Source of the DNA: Prorocentrum cordatum
Taxonomy: Eukaryota > Sar > Dinophyceae > Prorocentrales > Prorocentraceae
Assembly (NCBI GenBank): GCA_963575745.1
Contig: CAUYUJ010019270.1
Span: forward strand, 135,431 to 199,430
Length of the DNA: 64,000 nucleotides
Direction: 5' to 3'
The position numbers and the translations under genes are program-made. This document shows positions 53,830 through 64,000 of this stretch, piece by piece (the first letter of the stretch is position 1; every line of letters begins with the position of its first letter). Below the pieces are notes generated by a model that saw nothing but the letters and a program-made list of their open reading frames with translations, was not told the origin of the DNA and did not search any database.

Positions 53830-55640
53830 TCGCAGTGGTTACTAACGCAACCCCCCAAGGGCGGCGAGGTCTCGCTCAGGTCCCCGCGGTGCCTCAGTGC
53901 GCAGGACCCACCAGCAGCCCTCGAAAGTGGCGACAGTGTCGCAGATTGCAGCCCCCAAGGACGGCGAGGTCTCGCTCAAGTCTCCGTGGTGCTTCGGCCC
54001 GCTGGACCCACCAGCAGCCCTCAAAAGTGGCGACAGCGTCGCAGATCGCAGCCCCCCCAGGGACGGCGAGGTCTCGCTCAGATCCCCGCGGTGCCTCACC
54101 CCGCTGGACCAGCAGCAGCCCTTGAAAGTGGCGACAGCGTCGCAGATCGCAGCCCCACAGGGGCGGCGAGGTCTCGCTCAGATCCCCGCGGTGCCTCACT
54201 CCGCTGGACCCACCAGCAGCCCTCGAAAGCGGCGACAGTGTCGCAGATCAGATGGCAGCCCCACAGGGACGGCGAGGTCTCGCTCAGATCCCCGCGGTGC
54301 CTCAGTCCGCAAGACCCACCAGCAGCCCTCGAAAGTGGCGACAGTGTCGCAGATCGCAGCCCCCAAGGACGGCGAGGTCTCGCTCAAGTCTCCGTGGTGC
54401 CTCAGCCCGCTGGACCCACCAGCAGCCCTCAAATGTGGCGACAGCGTCGCAGATCGCAGCCCCCCAGGGACGGCGAGGTCTCGCTCAGATCCCCGCGGTG
54501 CCTCACCCCGCTGGACCAGCAGCAGCCCTTGAAAGTGGCGACAGCGTCGCAGATCGCAGCCCCACAGGGGCGGCGAGGTCTCGCTCGGATCCCCGCGGTG
54601 CCTCACTCCGCTGGACCCACCAGCTGCCCTCGAAAGCGGCGACAGTGTCGTCAGGTTTGAGTGCATGAAAGGCCCGGCGCCACAGGACGCGAAGGTTATC
54701 GGCGTCAGATGCCCCCGCGGTTTGCACGATATCACGGATAGATACCTACACAACCAAAATTTGGGTAGTACTACGCAGGGAAGATCGGCAGAACACCCAA
54801 ATAGTTAGGTGAGGTGGGTATGAGGAGAGGGTGGAGAGGGGAAAAGAGGTTTAAAAGTAGGCTGGGAAAATACTGATAAATCGAAATGCGACAGTGTCGC
54901 AGATCGAACACCCCTAGACGGCGAGTCTAGACTCTTATAACAAGGTGGCACGAACTCAAAGACCACCAGCACCCTCGAAAGTGGCGACAGCGTCGGCAAT
55001 CGCAGCCCCCCCAAAGGGAGAAACGGCGGACGACCCCTATCCCCGCGGTGCCCCACACTTCCGCTGGACCCACCAGCAGCCCTCGAAAGTGGCGACAGTG
55101 TCGCAGATCGCAGCCCCCCAGGGACGGCGAGGTCTCGCTCAGATCCCCGCGGTGCCTCGCCCCGCTGGACACACCAGCAGCCCTCGAAAGTGGCGACAAC
55201 GTCGCAGATCGCAGCCCCCCAGGGACGGCGAGGTCTCGCTCAGATCCCCGCGGCGCCTCACTCCGCTGGACCCACCAGCAGCCCTCGAAAGTAGCGACAG
55301 CGTCGCAGATCGCAGCCCCCCAAGGACGGCGAGGTTTCGCTCAGATCCCCACGGTGCCTCAGTGCGCTGGACCCACCAGCAGCCCTCGAAAGTGGCGACA
55401 ATGTCGCAGATCGCAGCCAGGGACGGCGAGGTCTATCTCAGACCCCCGCGGCGCCTCAGTCCACAAGACCCACCAGCAGCCCTCGAAAGTGGCGACGGTT
55501 TCGCAGATCGCAGCCCCCCAGGCACGGCGAGGTCTACCTCAGATCCTCGCGGTGCCTCACTCCGTTGGACCCACCAGCAGCCCTCGAAAGTGGCGACGGT
55601 TTCGCAGATCGCAGCCCCCCAAGGATGGCGAGGTCCGCAC
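53830..55640. repeat. 101-bp satellite
   Basis: About 16 units with period 100-101 bp. Each has GTGGCGACAG(T/C)GTCGCAGATCG, CAGCCCCC, GACGGCGAGGTCTCGCTCA, CCCCGCGGTGCCTCA and GACCCACCAGCAGCCCTCGA. A unique gap at 54650-54890 splits the array. Frames through it are compositional and change with the period. Confidence 0.95.
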
Positions 55641-55739
55641 ACAACAAGAGGAGACAAGAGGGGAGCGGGACACGGGAGGCGGGAGGAGGAGAAGTGGAGA
55701 CCGCATTGCTCTATTCAAAACGAATACCCAACCAAGGAG

Positions 55740-56260
55740 GGTTGGGACTAAGGATAACACATTTCTTTATTATCTTCATCATATTTGTCCTATACGATGT
55801 GTATCACCACCCCTGTTGAAACATTGTTTTCCCCGGCCGTCGTGTGGGGTAGTGCATCCGATGATATCGCCCCCGCCACGCACGGCGCGTTATCTTAGCA
55901 CCGCACCCGCACAACATAATTACGACAGCTTGCCCAAAACAGACAAGAAGTACAATACGACCAATACTACTAATGTGACTAAGAGTAAGATTAATAATCA
56001 TAGCAATAATAAGAATACGAACACAAGTAATGGTAATACTAAGGATTAAATATACGAGCACAGACGGGCTCCCCTGCTTCTATCCTCCCTCCCTCCTTTT
56101 TCTCATGTTCTTCATCATCCTTGTCCTATACAGTTCTTATTACCACCCCGATTGAAACATTGTTTTTCCCGGCCGTCGTGTGGGGTGGTGCATCAGAGGA
56201 TATCGCCCCCGCCACGCACGGCGCGTTATCTTAGCACCCGCGCCGCCAAACTTATTCGCC
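55740..56260 (+). repeat. About 350-bp tandem duplication
   Basis: The block TTGAAACATTGTTTT, CCCGGCCGTCGTGTGGGGT, GATATCGCCCCCGCCACG and GCGCGTTATCTTAGCACC occurs at 55818-55905 and 56152-56240, with an AT island between. Confidence 0.85.
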
Positions 56261-56401
56261 CCCCATCGTAGGCACGGACGGTTCCTTTTCAAAGCTGGGC
56301 TCTCCCTTGCGTGGGACTTAATGTTGTTATTGTTGGTGTTGGCGGTGTTGTTGGTGTTTTTGATGTTGATGTTGTTGTTGGTGTTGCTGTTAGGTGTTTT
56401 T

Positions 56402-58562
56402 ACCTAACAGCGAAGACTGATAGGTTTCTAGTAGTGTCAAAAGAGAGCATCATGACTCCCCAGGGCGTCTGGGCGGGATCCGGACGGGATCCGGGGGAAT
56501 CCGGGGGAATCCGGGGACTCCTTTTTTAGCCAACAGTATACATACTTAACAACGCACATCTGGTCTTTCCGAGCCCAAGAACTCCATTCCTGTGCATGAT
56601 TTTGAATGCCCGGAGCCAACTGTAGGCCACTTCGTGTTCTTCGAGTTCCCAGAACTCCATTCCTGGGCATGATTTTGAATGCCCGGAGCCAACTGTAGGC
56701 CACTTCGTGGTCTTCGAGTTTCCAGAACTCCATTCCTGGGCATGATTTTGAATGCCCGGAGCCAACTGTAGGCCACTTCGTTGTCTTCGAGTTCCCAGAA
56801 CTCCATTCCTGGGCGTGAGCCCGGAGCCAACTGTAGGCCACTTCGTTGTCTTCGAGTTCCCAGAACTCCATTCCCGGGCCACATTTTGAATGCTGAGGCA
56901 GGCTGGTGCTGAGGCTGAGGCAGGCTGAGGCTGAGGCAGGCTGAGGCTGAGGCTGAGGCAGGCTGATGCTGAGGCAGGCTGAGGCTGAGGCTGAGGCTGA
57001 GTCAGGCTCAGGCTGAGGCCGAGGCTGAAGGCAGACTGAGGCTGAGGCTGAAGCAGGCTGAGGCCGAGGCTGAGGCAGGCTGAGGCTGAGGCTGAGGCAG
57101 GCTGAGGCTGAGGCAGGCTGAGGCTGAGGCTGAGGCTGATGTAAGCTGAGGCTGAGGCAGGCTGAGGCTGAGGCCGAGGCTGAAGGCAGACTGAGGCTGA
57201 GGCTGAAGCAGGCTCAGGCTGAGGCTGAGGCTGAGGCAGGCTGAGGCTGAGGCTGAGGCAGGCTGATGCTGAGGCAGGCTGAGGCTGAGGCTGAGGCTGA
57301 TGCAGGCTGAGGCTGAGGCAGCCTGAGGCTGAGGCCGAGGCTGAAGGCAGACTGAGGCTGCGGCTGAAGCAGGCTGAGGCTGAGGCTGAGGCAGGCTGAG
57401 GCTGAGGCTGAGGCAGGCTGATGCTGAGGCAGGCTGAGGCTGAGGCTGAGGCTGATGCAGGCTGAGGCTGAGGCAGGCTGAGGCTGAGGCCGAGGCTGAA
57501 GGCAGATTGAGGCTGAGGCTGAAGCAGGCTGAGGCTGGGGCTGAGGCAGGCTGAGGCTGAGGCAGGCTGAGGCTGAGGCTGAGGCAGGCTAAGGCTGAGG
57601 CCCCCGAATGCTGAGGTACTGGATGCAGCTGAGGCTGTATCAGCTGAGCTGAGCTGAGGCGAGGCTGAGGCTGAGGCTGAACAGCTGATGCTAGTCAGGC
57701 TAGGCTGAGGCTGAGGCTGAGGCTGATGCAGGGTGAGGCTGAGCCGAGGCTGAAGGAAACTGGAAAGGCTGAGCTGAAGCAGGCTTAGGCTATGCTGAGG
57801 CAGGCTGAGGCTGAGGCTGAGGCAGGCCTGATGCTGAGACAGCTGAGGCTTGAGGCTTTTTATGGGAAAGGCAGATGCACTGAGGCTGAGGCAGGCTGAG
57901 GGCTGAGGCCGAAGGCTGAAGGCAACTGAGGCAGGCTGATGCTGAGGCTGAGGCAGGCTGAGGCTGAGGCAGGCTGAGGCAGAGGCCGAGGCTGCAGGCA
58001 GACTGAGGCTGAGGCTGAAGCAGGCTGAGGCTGAGGCTGAGGCAGGCTGAGGCTGAGGCTGAGGCTGAGGCAGGCTGATGCTGAGGCAGGCTGAGGCTGA
58101 GGCTGAGGCTGATGCAGGCTGAGGCTGAGGCAGGCTGAGGCTGAGACCGAGGCCGACGGCAGACTGAGGCTGAGGCTGAAGCAGGCTGAGGCTGAGGCAG
58201 AGGCAGGCTGAGGCTGAGGCTGAGGCTGAGGCAGGCTGATGCTGAGGCAGGCTGAGGCTGAGGCTGAGGCTGATGCAGGCTGAGGCAGAGGCAGGCTGAG
58301 GCTGAGGCCGAGGCTGAAGGCAGACTGAGGCTGAGGCTGAAGCAGGCTGAGGCTGAGGCTGAGGCAGGCTGAGGCTGAGGCAGGCTGAGGCTGAGGCTGA
58401 GGCAGGCTGAGGTTGAGGCTGTGACTGCGACTGCCGTTGCCACTGCGACTGTCATCGCGAATGCGACTACGACTGCGAGAACAGCAAAATTCTACAACTG
58501 GATTCTCATCTGAATGTTGAGGGGAATGCTTCCAGATATGCTCCTACACATCGCTGTTAGGT
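56402..58562. mobile_element. 2.2-kb TIR element with minisatellite core, copy 1
   Basis: It begins ACCTAACAGCGA and ends with the exact inverse TCGCTGTTAGGT (12-bp TIR). Inside: a left unique part (56402-56570), four to five 80-90-bp units (AACTCCATTCC, TTTTGAATGCCCGGAGCC, CAACTGTAGGCCACTTCG; 56570-56890), 1.5 kb of GAGGCTGAGGCAGGCT minisatellite, and a right unique part (58430-58562). It is flanked by a perfect 32-bp direct repeat at 56361-56392 and 58580-58611. No transposase; the Ser/Ala/Leu/Gln frame in the core is compositional. Confidence 0.85.
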
Positions 58563-59221
58563 TGCTTTGCCGGGATATGTGATGTTGATGTTGTTGTTGG
58601 TGTTGCTGTTATTGGCCTTGTTGCTCTGTCTATAGTTCATACTGCTGGTCATACTATCGTTGTTCGTGTTGGTGCCGTGTCGTAAGGGAATCTTGAGGAG
58701 GAGGAGGAGCAGGAGGATGTTTTTTTCTGGGCCACGGTCTCTTGACTGAGGCCTTGGCCCTCGGCTTGATCCGCAATGGCGAATTAGAGCCAGGATGGCT
58801 ACGGGGGGGAGGAGGAGGAGGAATAAGAGGAGGACCCCCGATGAGGAGGAATAGGAGGAGGAGGACCCCTGAGAAGGACGAAGAGGAAGAGGAAGAGGAC
58901 CCCTGCTCGGAAGGCCGAGCGCTGGGAAGACGCGCGGCCACTCCAGTTCTCGCCCAGACCGACCACATGACGCAGACTCGTCTGCGTCCAGAGCAGTTTC
59001 TGAGGATGTCTCAGGCGAGGCGCTTGTTTCAGAGCCACAAGGAGACCATATTGCGAGAATGTCTCAGGCGGTTTGCTTGTTTCGGCGAGCAGACTCGTCT
59101 GCGTTCACATAAATGTGCGAGGTGCCAAGGCAACGCTTCTGGGGTCCCCGGTGCGTTATACTTTCGCCGGAGAGGGGGGGGGTCTTAATTGCTTAATGCG
59201 GTGATCCACTAAAACATGATT
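58563..59221. other. Spacer between the two 2.2-kb elements
   Basis: GGA-rich patch (58800-58905) and a partial unit of the 155-bp satellite (GTCTCAGGCGAGGCGC and GTCTCAGGCGGTTTGC, 58995-59085). No gene. Confidence 0.6.
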
Positions 59222-61413
59222 ACCTAACAGCGAAGACTGATAGGTTTCTAGTGGGGTCAAAAGAGAGCATCATGACTCCCCAAGGGGGTCTGGGCAGGAT
59301 CCCGACGGGTGCCGCGGGAATCCGGGGACTCCTTTTTTAGCAAACAGTAACGCACTTCGTGGTCTTCGAGTTCCCAGAACTCCATTCCTGGGCATGATTT
59401 TGAATGCCCGAGCCAACTGTAGGCCACTTCGTGGTCTTCGAGTTCCCAGAACTCTATTCCCGGGCCACATTTTGAATGCCCGGCCAACTGTAGCCCCTGA
59501 TCGTGTTCATCGAGTCCCCTAACTACATTCCCTGGGCATGATTTTGAATGCCCGGAAGCACAAACCTAGGCACACTTCGTGCTATTCGACCTCCCAGAAC
59601 TCCATTCCCGGGCCACATTTTGAATGCCCGGAACCAACTGTAAGGCACTTCGTGCCCTTCGACTTCCCAGAACTCCATTCCCGGGCCACATTTTGGATGC
59701 TTAGAGCAGGGCTGATGCTGAGGCTGAGGCAGGCTGAGGCCTGAGGCCATGCGGATCTGAGCCGAGGCTGAAGGCAGACTGAGGCTGAGGCTGAAGACAG
59801 GCTGAGGCTGAGGCGGAAGCAGCTGAGGCCTGAGGCTGCTGGGCGATGCGCTAGAGGCAGGCTGAGGCTGAGGCTGAGGCTGATGCAGGCTGAGGCTGAG
59901 GCAGGCTGAGACTGAAGCCGAGGCTGAAGGCAGATTGAGGCTGAGGCTGAAGAGGCCGAGGCTGAGGGTGAGGCTGAGGCAGGCTGAGGCTGAGGCTGAG
60001 GCAGGCTGATGCTGAGGCAGGCTGAGGCTGAGGCTGATGCAGGCTGAGGCTGAGGCAGGCCGAGGCCGAGGCCGAGGCTGAAGACAGACTGAGGCTGAGG
60101 CTGAAGCAGGCTGAGGCTGAGGCTGAGGCAGGCTGAGGCTGAGGCTGAGGCAGGCTGATGCTGAGGCAGGCTGAGGCTGAGGCTTAGGCTGATGCAGGCT
60201 GAGGCTGAGGCAGGCGGAGGCTGAGGCCGAGGCGAAAGGCAGACTGAGGCTGAGGCTGAAGCAGGCTGAGGCTGAGGCTGAGGCTGAGGCTGAGGCTGAG
60301 GCTGAAGCAGGCTGAGGCTGTGGCAGGCTGAGGCTGAGGCCGAGGCTGAAGGCAGACTGAGGCTGAGGCTGAGCAGGCTGAGGCTGAGGCTGAGGCAGCT
60401 GAGGCTGAGGCAGGCTGAGGCTGAGGCAGCTGAGGCTGAGGCCGAGGCTGAGGCAAACTCAGGCTGAGGCTGAAGGGCTGAGGCTGAGGGGGCCTGATGA
60501 GGCTGAGCCTGAGGCTGAGGGCAGGCTGAGGCTGAGGCAGGCAGGCTGAGCCGAGGCTGAAGGCAGACTGAGGCTGAGGCTGAGGCTGAGGCTGAGGCAG
60601 GCTGAGGCTGAGGCTGAGGCTGAGGCAGGCTGATGCAGGCAGGCTGAGGCTGAGGCTGAGGCTGAGGCCTGAGGCTGAGGCTGAGGCAGGCTGAGGCTGA
60701 GGCTGAAGGCAGACTGAGGCTGAGGCTGAAGCAGGCTGAGGCTGAGGCTGAGGCAGGCTGAGGCTGAGGCTGAGGCAGGCTGAGGCTGAGGCAGGCTGAG
60801 GCTGAGGCTGAGGCTGATGCAGGCTGAGGCTGAGGCAGGCTGAGGCTGAGGCCGAGGCTGAAGGCAGACTGAGGCTGAGGCTGAAGCAGGCTGAGGCTGA
60901 GGCAGGCTGAGGCTGAGGCTGAGGCTGAGGCTGAGGCAGGCTGATGCTGAGGCAGGCTGAGGCTGAGGCTGAGGCTGATGCAGGCTGAGGCTGAGGCAGG
61001 CTGAGGCTGAGGCCGAGGCTGAAGGCAGACTGAGGCTGAGGCTGAAGCAGGCTGAGGCTGAGGCTGAGGCAGGCTGAGGCTGAGGCTGAGGCTGAGGCTG
61101 AGGCAGGCTGATGCTGAGGCTGAGGCAGGCTGAGGCTGAGGCAGGCTGAGGCTGAGGCCGAGGCTGAAGGCAGACTGATGGCTGAGGCTGAAGCAGGCTG
61201 AGGCTGAGGCTGAGGCAGGCTGAGGCTGAGGCAGGCTGAGGTTGAGGCTGAGGCAGGCTGAGGCTGAGGCTGTGACTGCGACTGCCGTTGCCACTGCGAC
61301 TGTCATCGCGAATGCGACTACGACTGCGGGAACAGCATGATTCTACAACTGGATTCTCATCTGAATCTTAAGGGGAATGCTTCTAGATATGCTCCTACAC
61401 ATCGCTGTTAGGT
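59222..61413. mobile_element. 2.2-kb TIR element with minisatellite core, copy 2
   Basis: Same 12-bp TIR (59222 and 61402-61413), same left part, fewer 85-bp units (59340-59700), 1.57 kb of CTGAGG minisatellite and the same right part (GACTGCGACTGCCGTTGCC...). It lacks the 32-bp flanking repeat of copy 1. The two copies are in the same orientation, about 660 bp apart. Confidence 0.85.
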
Positions 61414-62079
61414 TGCTTTGCCGGGATAATTATTATGTCTTGTGGTTTGCTCCTTCGCGAGGAAGAGGCAGCTCGGGGACGCCCAGCGGCTGCAGTCAAC
61501 CCGTCTCATAAGGACGCACGATGAGGATGCAGGGGCCTTGGAAGGCCATGCCGACACCTTGCCAGTGGGGCGCGGCCAGCGAGAGCTGCCAAGGATGGGC
61601 CGAGGGGAGGTGTGCTTTTTCCCCCTGCGCGGCCCCAGACGCCCCGACCTCTTCCCCTGGGGCCCAATTCTTGGCCGGGGCTCACTCCGGGTGGCCCTGG
61701 GGCCCGACCACGGGCCAAGGAGGCCCGGATCTGTAAGAAACACCGTTGGCGGCAAAGAGCACATGGCTCCTCTGTCTCCTCCTCCTCCTCCTCCTCCTCC
61801 TCCTCCTCCTCTCCTCCTCCTCCTCCCTCTCCTCCTCCTTCACCTCCCTCCTCCCTCCTCCTCCTCCTCCTCCTCCTCCTCCTCCTCCTCCTAGGGCTTT
61901 TCTCGCCTTGAGCCACAGTATGTTTACGATTCCGTGGCTATAAAAAGTAGCAGCTAGGGCACTCTGCCCTATCCGGCGGTGGCGACGCAGGAAGCCTCAA
62001 GAGATGTCTGAAGTCGTACCAGGGGCCTACTATTCTCACTCTGATTCTGTGCTTCTACGACTGATCGGCCCGGCCCCCT
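61414..62079. other. No gene; CTC tract
   Basis: 61505-61630 resembles 6905-7025 (TAAGGACGC, GGGGCGCGGCCAGCGA, GGGCCGA), another dispersed repeat. 61770-61892 is a CTC tract. The sequence from about 61900 may be the 3' UTR/LTR side of the copia element, but no LTR pair can be shown within the window. Confidence 0.5.
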
Positions 62080-64000
62080 CTAGGCCTGGATGTTCACCAG
62101 GTCGCTCTCTGTGAACTCGCTCCTGGAGGCTATCTCCTTGACAGTAATCACGTTCTCGATGCCGTTCTTCATTTTGAGTAGTCCTCGATGTCGTATCACT
62201 CCCGATAATAAGTAATCCTGCATCTGCGGAAACTGCCCTGGCTTTGTGAGGCTGTCCATGACCATGACTTCGGTCGGCCAGTGGTAGAATCTCCGCAATC
62301 GTCCTGATAGTCTGTCCTCTCTGAGACTGAGGATGCTGAGACGCTGTGTCTTGTCAACTGGAATTCCTTTCATGCCCGTCACGAGCTGGTAGAGGTCGTA
62401 GCAGTCGGTGATGATGTCGATGGGGATGATCGAGTGCCCTTCATCCTGCATTAGCATTAGATTCTTGAGGGCACCTCCTGCAGTCTTCTCCAATGTCGGT
62501 CTGGCAATCAACTCGGTGAACCTCAGTGCCGTGAACTGTGCTGCTTGTGAACCTCCGACTGCTGCCACCGTCTCTGCATGACTTGTTGAATATGATACTC
62601 GCTTGGACTTTCTGCTCTGACCTATCAGTGGATGAGCTGCACCAAAGACGTTGTCGTATGAGGTCTTCGATACGATGCCATGACGATTGAACTCTACTTC
62701 GCGATCTTCCATCAAGAAGAGCCCCTGAGCTTCATGTGCATATGACGTCGTCTTGGTGGCATGAGCTGCATCATTGATACTTACCAAGCGGAATGGTCCA
62801 TTCATCTTGCGATAGTACAGACCTGCTCGTTCTCGATTCTTCTTAGCTCTCTCTAACACGCTCTTCAACTGCTTGAAGTCTCCAATTGTTGGGGCCGTCT
62901 GCTTCGTCTGCATCTGTGTCGTGGCCGCGCTCAGATCCCAACGTGTCTGAAGAAGATGAAGTAGTTGACAGCATAGCGATCTATATTGATGATGCTCACT
63001 GGCCGTACATGGTGAGCCGTCATTCTTACTTCGTTCCTTGTCCAACTGTGGTGCTTCTATCGTGTCCAGGTAGGCGTCCTGACTCAGAAAGATAGTGCCA
63101 TCTGGTAGTCGATGATATTCGATGCCAAGATGAGTGAAGGGCATGGTCTTCCTCGTGATCTTGCCGAACTTCTTCTCCAGTAAATCATGTGCCCAATTCA
63201 GCCATGACTGCCTGCCTGTTGGGAAGAGATCATCCACATGTACTGTAGTCGCTAGCATGAGCTCCTCCGTCTTGTCGTCATGCCACACAAAGCAGTTCTC
63301 GTCCAGTAGTGCTCGCTTGCCCGCCATCTTGTCCTTGATGTGTAGCGTCAGCGCTGCCTGCCATAGCAGTGGAGCATCAATGAGTCCTGGGACTGGTTTC
63401 ACACACTCAAGTACATATAGATGTTGTTGATCATCTGGAATCTTGGCGAACATCTCCGACAACTGCTTGAGGTGGCGCCATACGTTCGCTGGGGGAGCTA
63501 TGTAGACCTCGCGCTTCTCTCGTGCATCTAGTCCAAGCTCGCGAGATCGTTCGGATAGTTCACTGAACCTCAAGCCCTGCATGAAGGCTGATGAAATGTC
63601 CCAGCTTTCTGTCACAAAGCCTGGCTCACATTGACTTATCGATACCATCATCCTTTGCGATACTCTTGCTGCCGTCGAAGAGTGTCTGTCCACAGCCCAT
63701 TTCTGATTGTCTAAGAAACCTCGTCCACAGAGTCTGCAGCGCACGACCCATTTCTCCTTCCACATCCATCGTCTGACCCAAGTAGCGTCGATGAAGTTGG
63801 CGTTGTTGCACTCGGTCTTCAACTTGGGCCTGAAGCAGTCGTGCTTGACGTAGTTCTTGATCTCATTGTGGTCGGATTCTTCTATCTGGGGCCAGAGACT
63901 CTCGAACTCGGATTCCTGAATCAATTGCTCGGCTTGGGACGCATATGTCTCCACCATCTCGTGATCCATCAAGTCCAGGTAGAAACATCGCGAGGGACCG
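62080..64000 (-). CDS. Ty1/copia-type retrotransposon polyprotein, RT and RNase H (partial)
   Basis: An open frame of about 640 codons running off the right edge (the frame is open upstream of the first possible start), ending at TAG 62080. The RVT_2-type reverse transcriptase shows ESWDISSAFMQG (copia D-x-x-x-A-F-L-x-G), ATTVHVDDLF (the Y-V-D-D box as HVDD) and THLGIEYHRLPDGTIFLSQ. RNase H follows: RLVSINDAAHATKTTSYAHE (first acid), SYSTSHAETVAA (Glu), DIITDCYDLYQLVTG (third acid) and VMVMDSLTKPG. All expected acidic residues of RNase H are present and there is no in-frame stop, so the element is young or recently active. Gag, protease and integrase would lie beyond the edge. Lower GC than neighbouring DNA fits a transposon. 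Confidence 0.93.
   Translation of the reverse strand, partial: GPSRCFYLDLMDHEMVETYASQAEQLIQESEFESLWPQIEESDHNEIKNYVKHDCFRPKLKTECNNANFIDATWVRRWMWKEKWVVRCRLCGRGFLDNQKWAVDRHSSTAARVSQRMMVSISQCEPGFVTESWDISSAFMQGLRFSELSERSRELGLDAREKREVYIAPPANVWRHLKQLSEMFAKIPDDQQHLYVLECVKPVPGLIDAPLLWQAALTLHIKDKMAGKRALLDENCFVWHDDKTEELMLATTVHVDDLFPTGRQSWLNWAHDLLEKKFGKITRKTMPFTHLGIEYHRLPDGTIFLSQDAYLDTIEAPQLDKERSKNDGSPCTASEHHQYRSLCCQLLHLLQTRWDLSAATTQMQTKQTAPTIGDFKQLKSVLERAKKNRERAGLYYRKMNGPFRLVSINDAAHATKTTSYAHEAQGLFLMEDREVEFNRHGIVSKTSYDNVFGAAHPLIGQSRKSKRVSYSTSHAETVAAVGGSQAAQFTALRFTELIARPTLEKTAGGALKNLMLMQDEGHSIIPIDIITDCYDLYQLVTGMKGIPVDKTQRLSILSLREDRLSGRLRRFYHWPTEVMVMDSLTKPGQFPQMQDYLLSGVIRHRGLLKMKNGIENVITVKEIASRSEFTESDLVNIQA

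Noticed and set aside
53830-55640. CRISPR-like regularly spaced repeats
   Set aside because: Period of about 101 bp without unique spacers; a tandem satellite in a eukaryotic genome.
56890-61300. Long Ser/Ala/Leu/Gln ORF (574 codons) as a secreted repeat protein
   Set aside because: Translation of a CTGAGG minisatellite inside a TIR element; frame is broken by indels in copy 1.

Overview
Organism. The window looks like nuclear DNA of a dinoflagellate, most like the symbiodiniacean or suessialean genomes. A complete 21-nt dinoflagellate spliced-leader sequence is embedded in genomic DNA at 15671, followed by the 15-nt remnant of an older leader. Splice donors are mostly GA or GC rather than GT. 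Exons are small and GC-rich at third positions, introns are enormous and repeat-filled, there is a short CCCTAAA telomere-type tract, and Ty1/copia and LINE debris is present. No bacterial operon, tRNA, rRNA or CRISPR feature was seen.

Layout. Two split genes, both on the minus strand, account for most of the convincing coding sequence. (1) From about 7.66 kb down to the left edge lie ten small exons. The last four encode a multi-EF-hand calcium-binding protein and the first six an unrecognised, charged, Ala/Arg/Pro-rich region. Phases match across every junction. Most of the introns carry inverted repeats at or close to their splice sites, so they look like inserted TIR elements (introners). 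(2) From 51.6 kb down to 14.2 kb lie seven exons spread over 37 kb that join in frame into the C-terminal end of a SNF2-family helicase with an embedded RING finger (RAD5/HLTF-like arrangement). They cover the second half of the RING, helicase motifs IV, V and VI, and a C-terminal tail with its stop codon. The 5' part (ATPase lobe 1) was not found and probably lies beyond the right edge.

The rest is mobile and repetitive DNA. 8.8-13.1 kb holds a decayed plus-strand gene and a frameshifted gag-like coiled-coil pseudogene. 15.67-16.72 kb is a retroposed mRNA. 18.7-21.9 kb carries the 3' ends of two LINE elements. 26.5 kb has an 83-bp satellite and 29-30 kb a 0.9-kb CAT tract. 31-40.5 kb is one large GGCC/CAAGA minisatellite with higher-order units. 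43.7-45.5 kb holds trinucleotide DNA and exon-like tandem segments. 48.3-50.2 kb and 53.8-55.6 kb are satellites. 56.4-61.4 kb contains two copies of a 2.2-kb TIR element filled with a CTGAGG minisatellite. 62.1 kb to the right edge is an open copia polymerase ORF.

How it fits together. The same TIR families occur both as whole introns of the EF-hand gene and as free copies elsewhere (8.15, 41.39 and 47.6 kb). This suggests that active non-autonomous DNA elements have been creating introns here. All gene models are joined by eye from splice phase, protein continuity and short direct repeats at the junctions; no transcript evidence was available.
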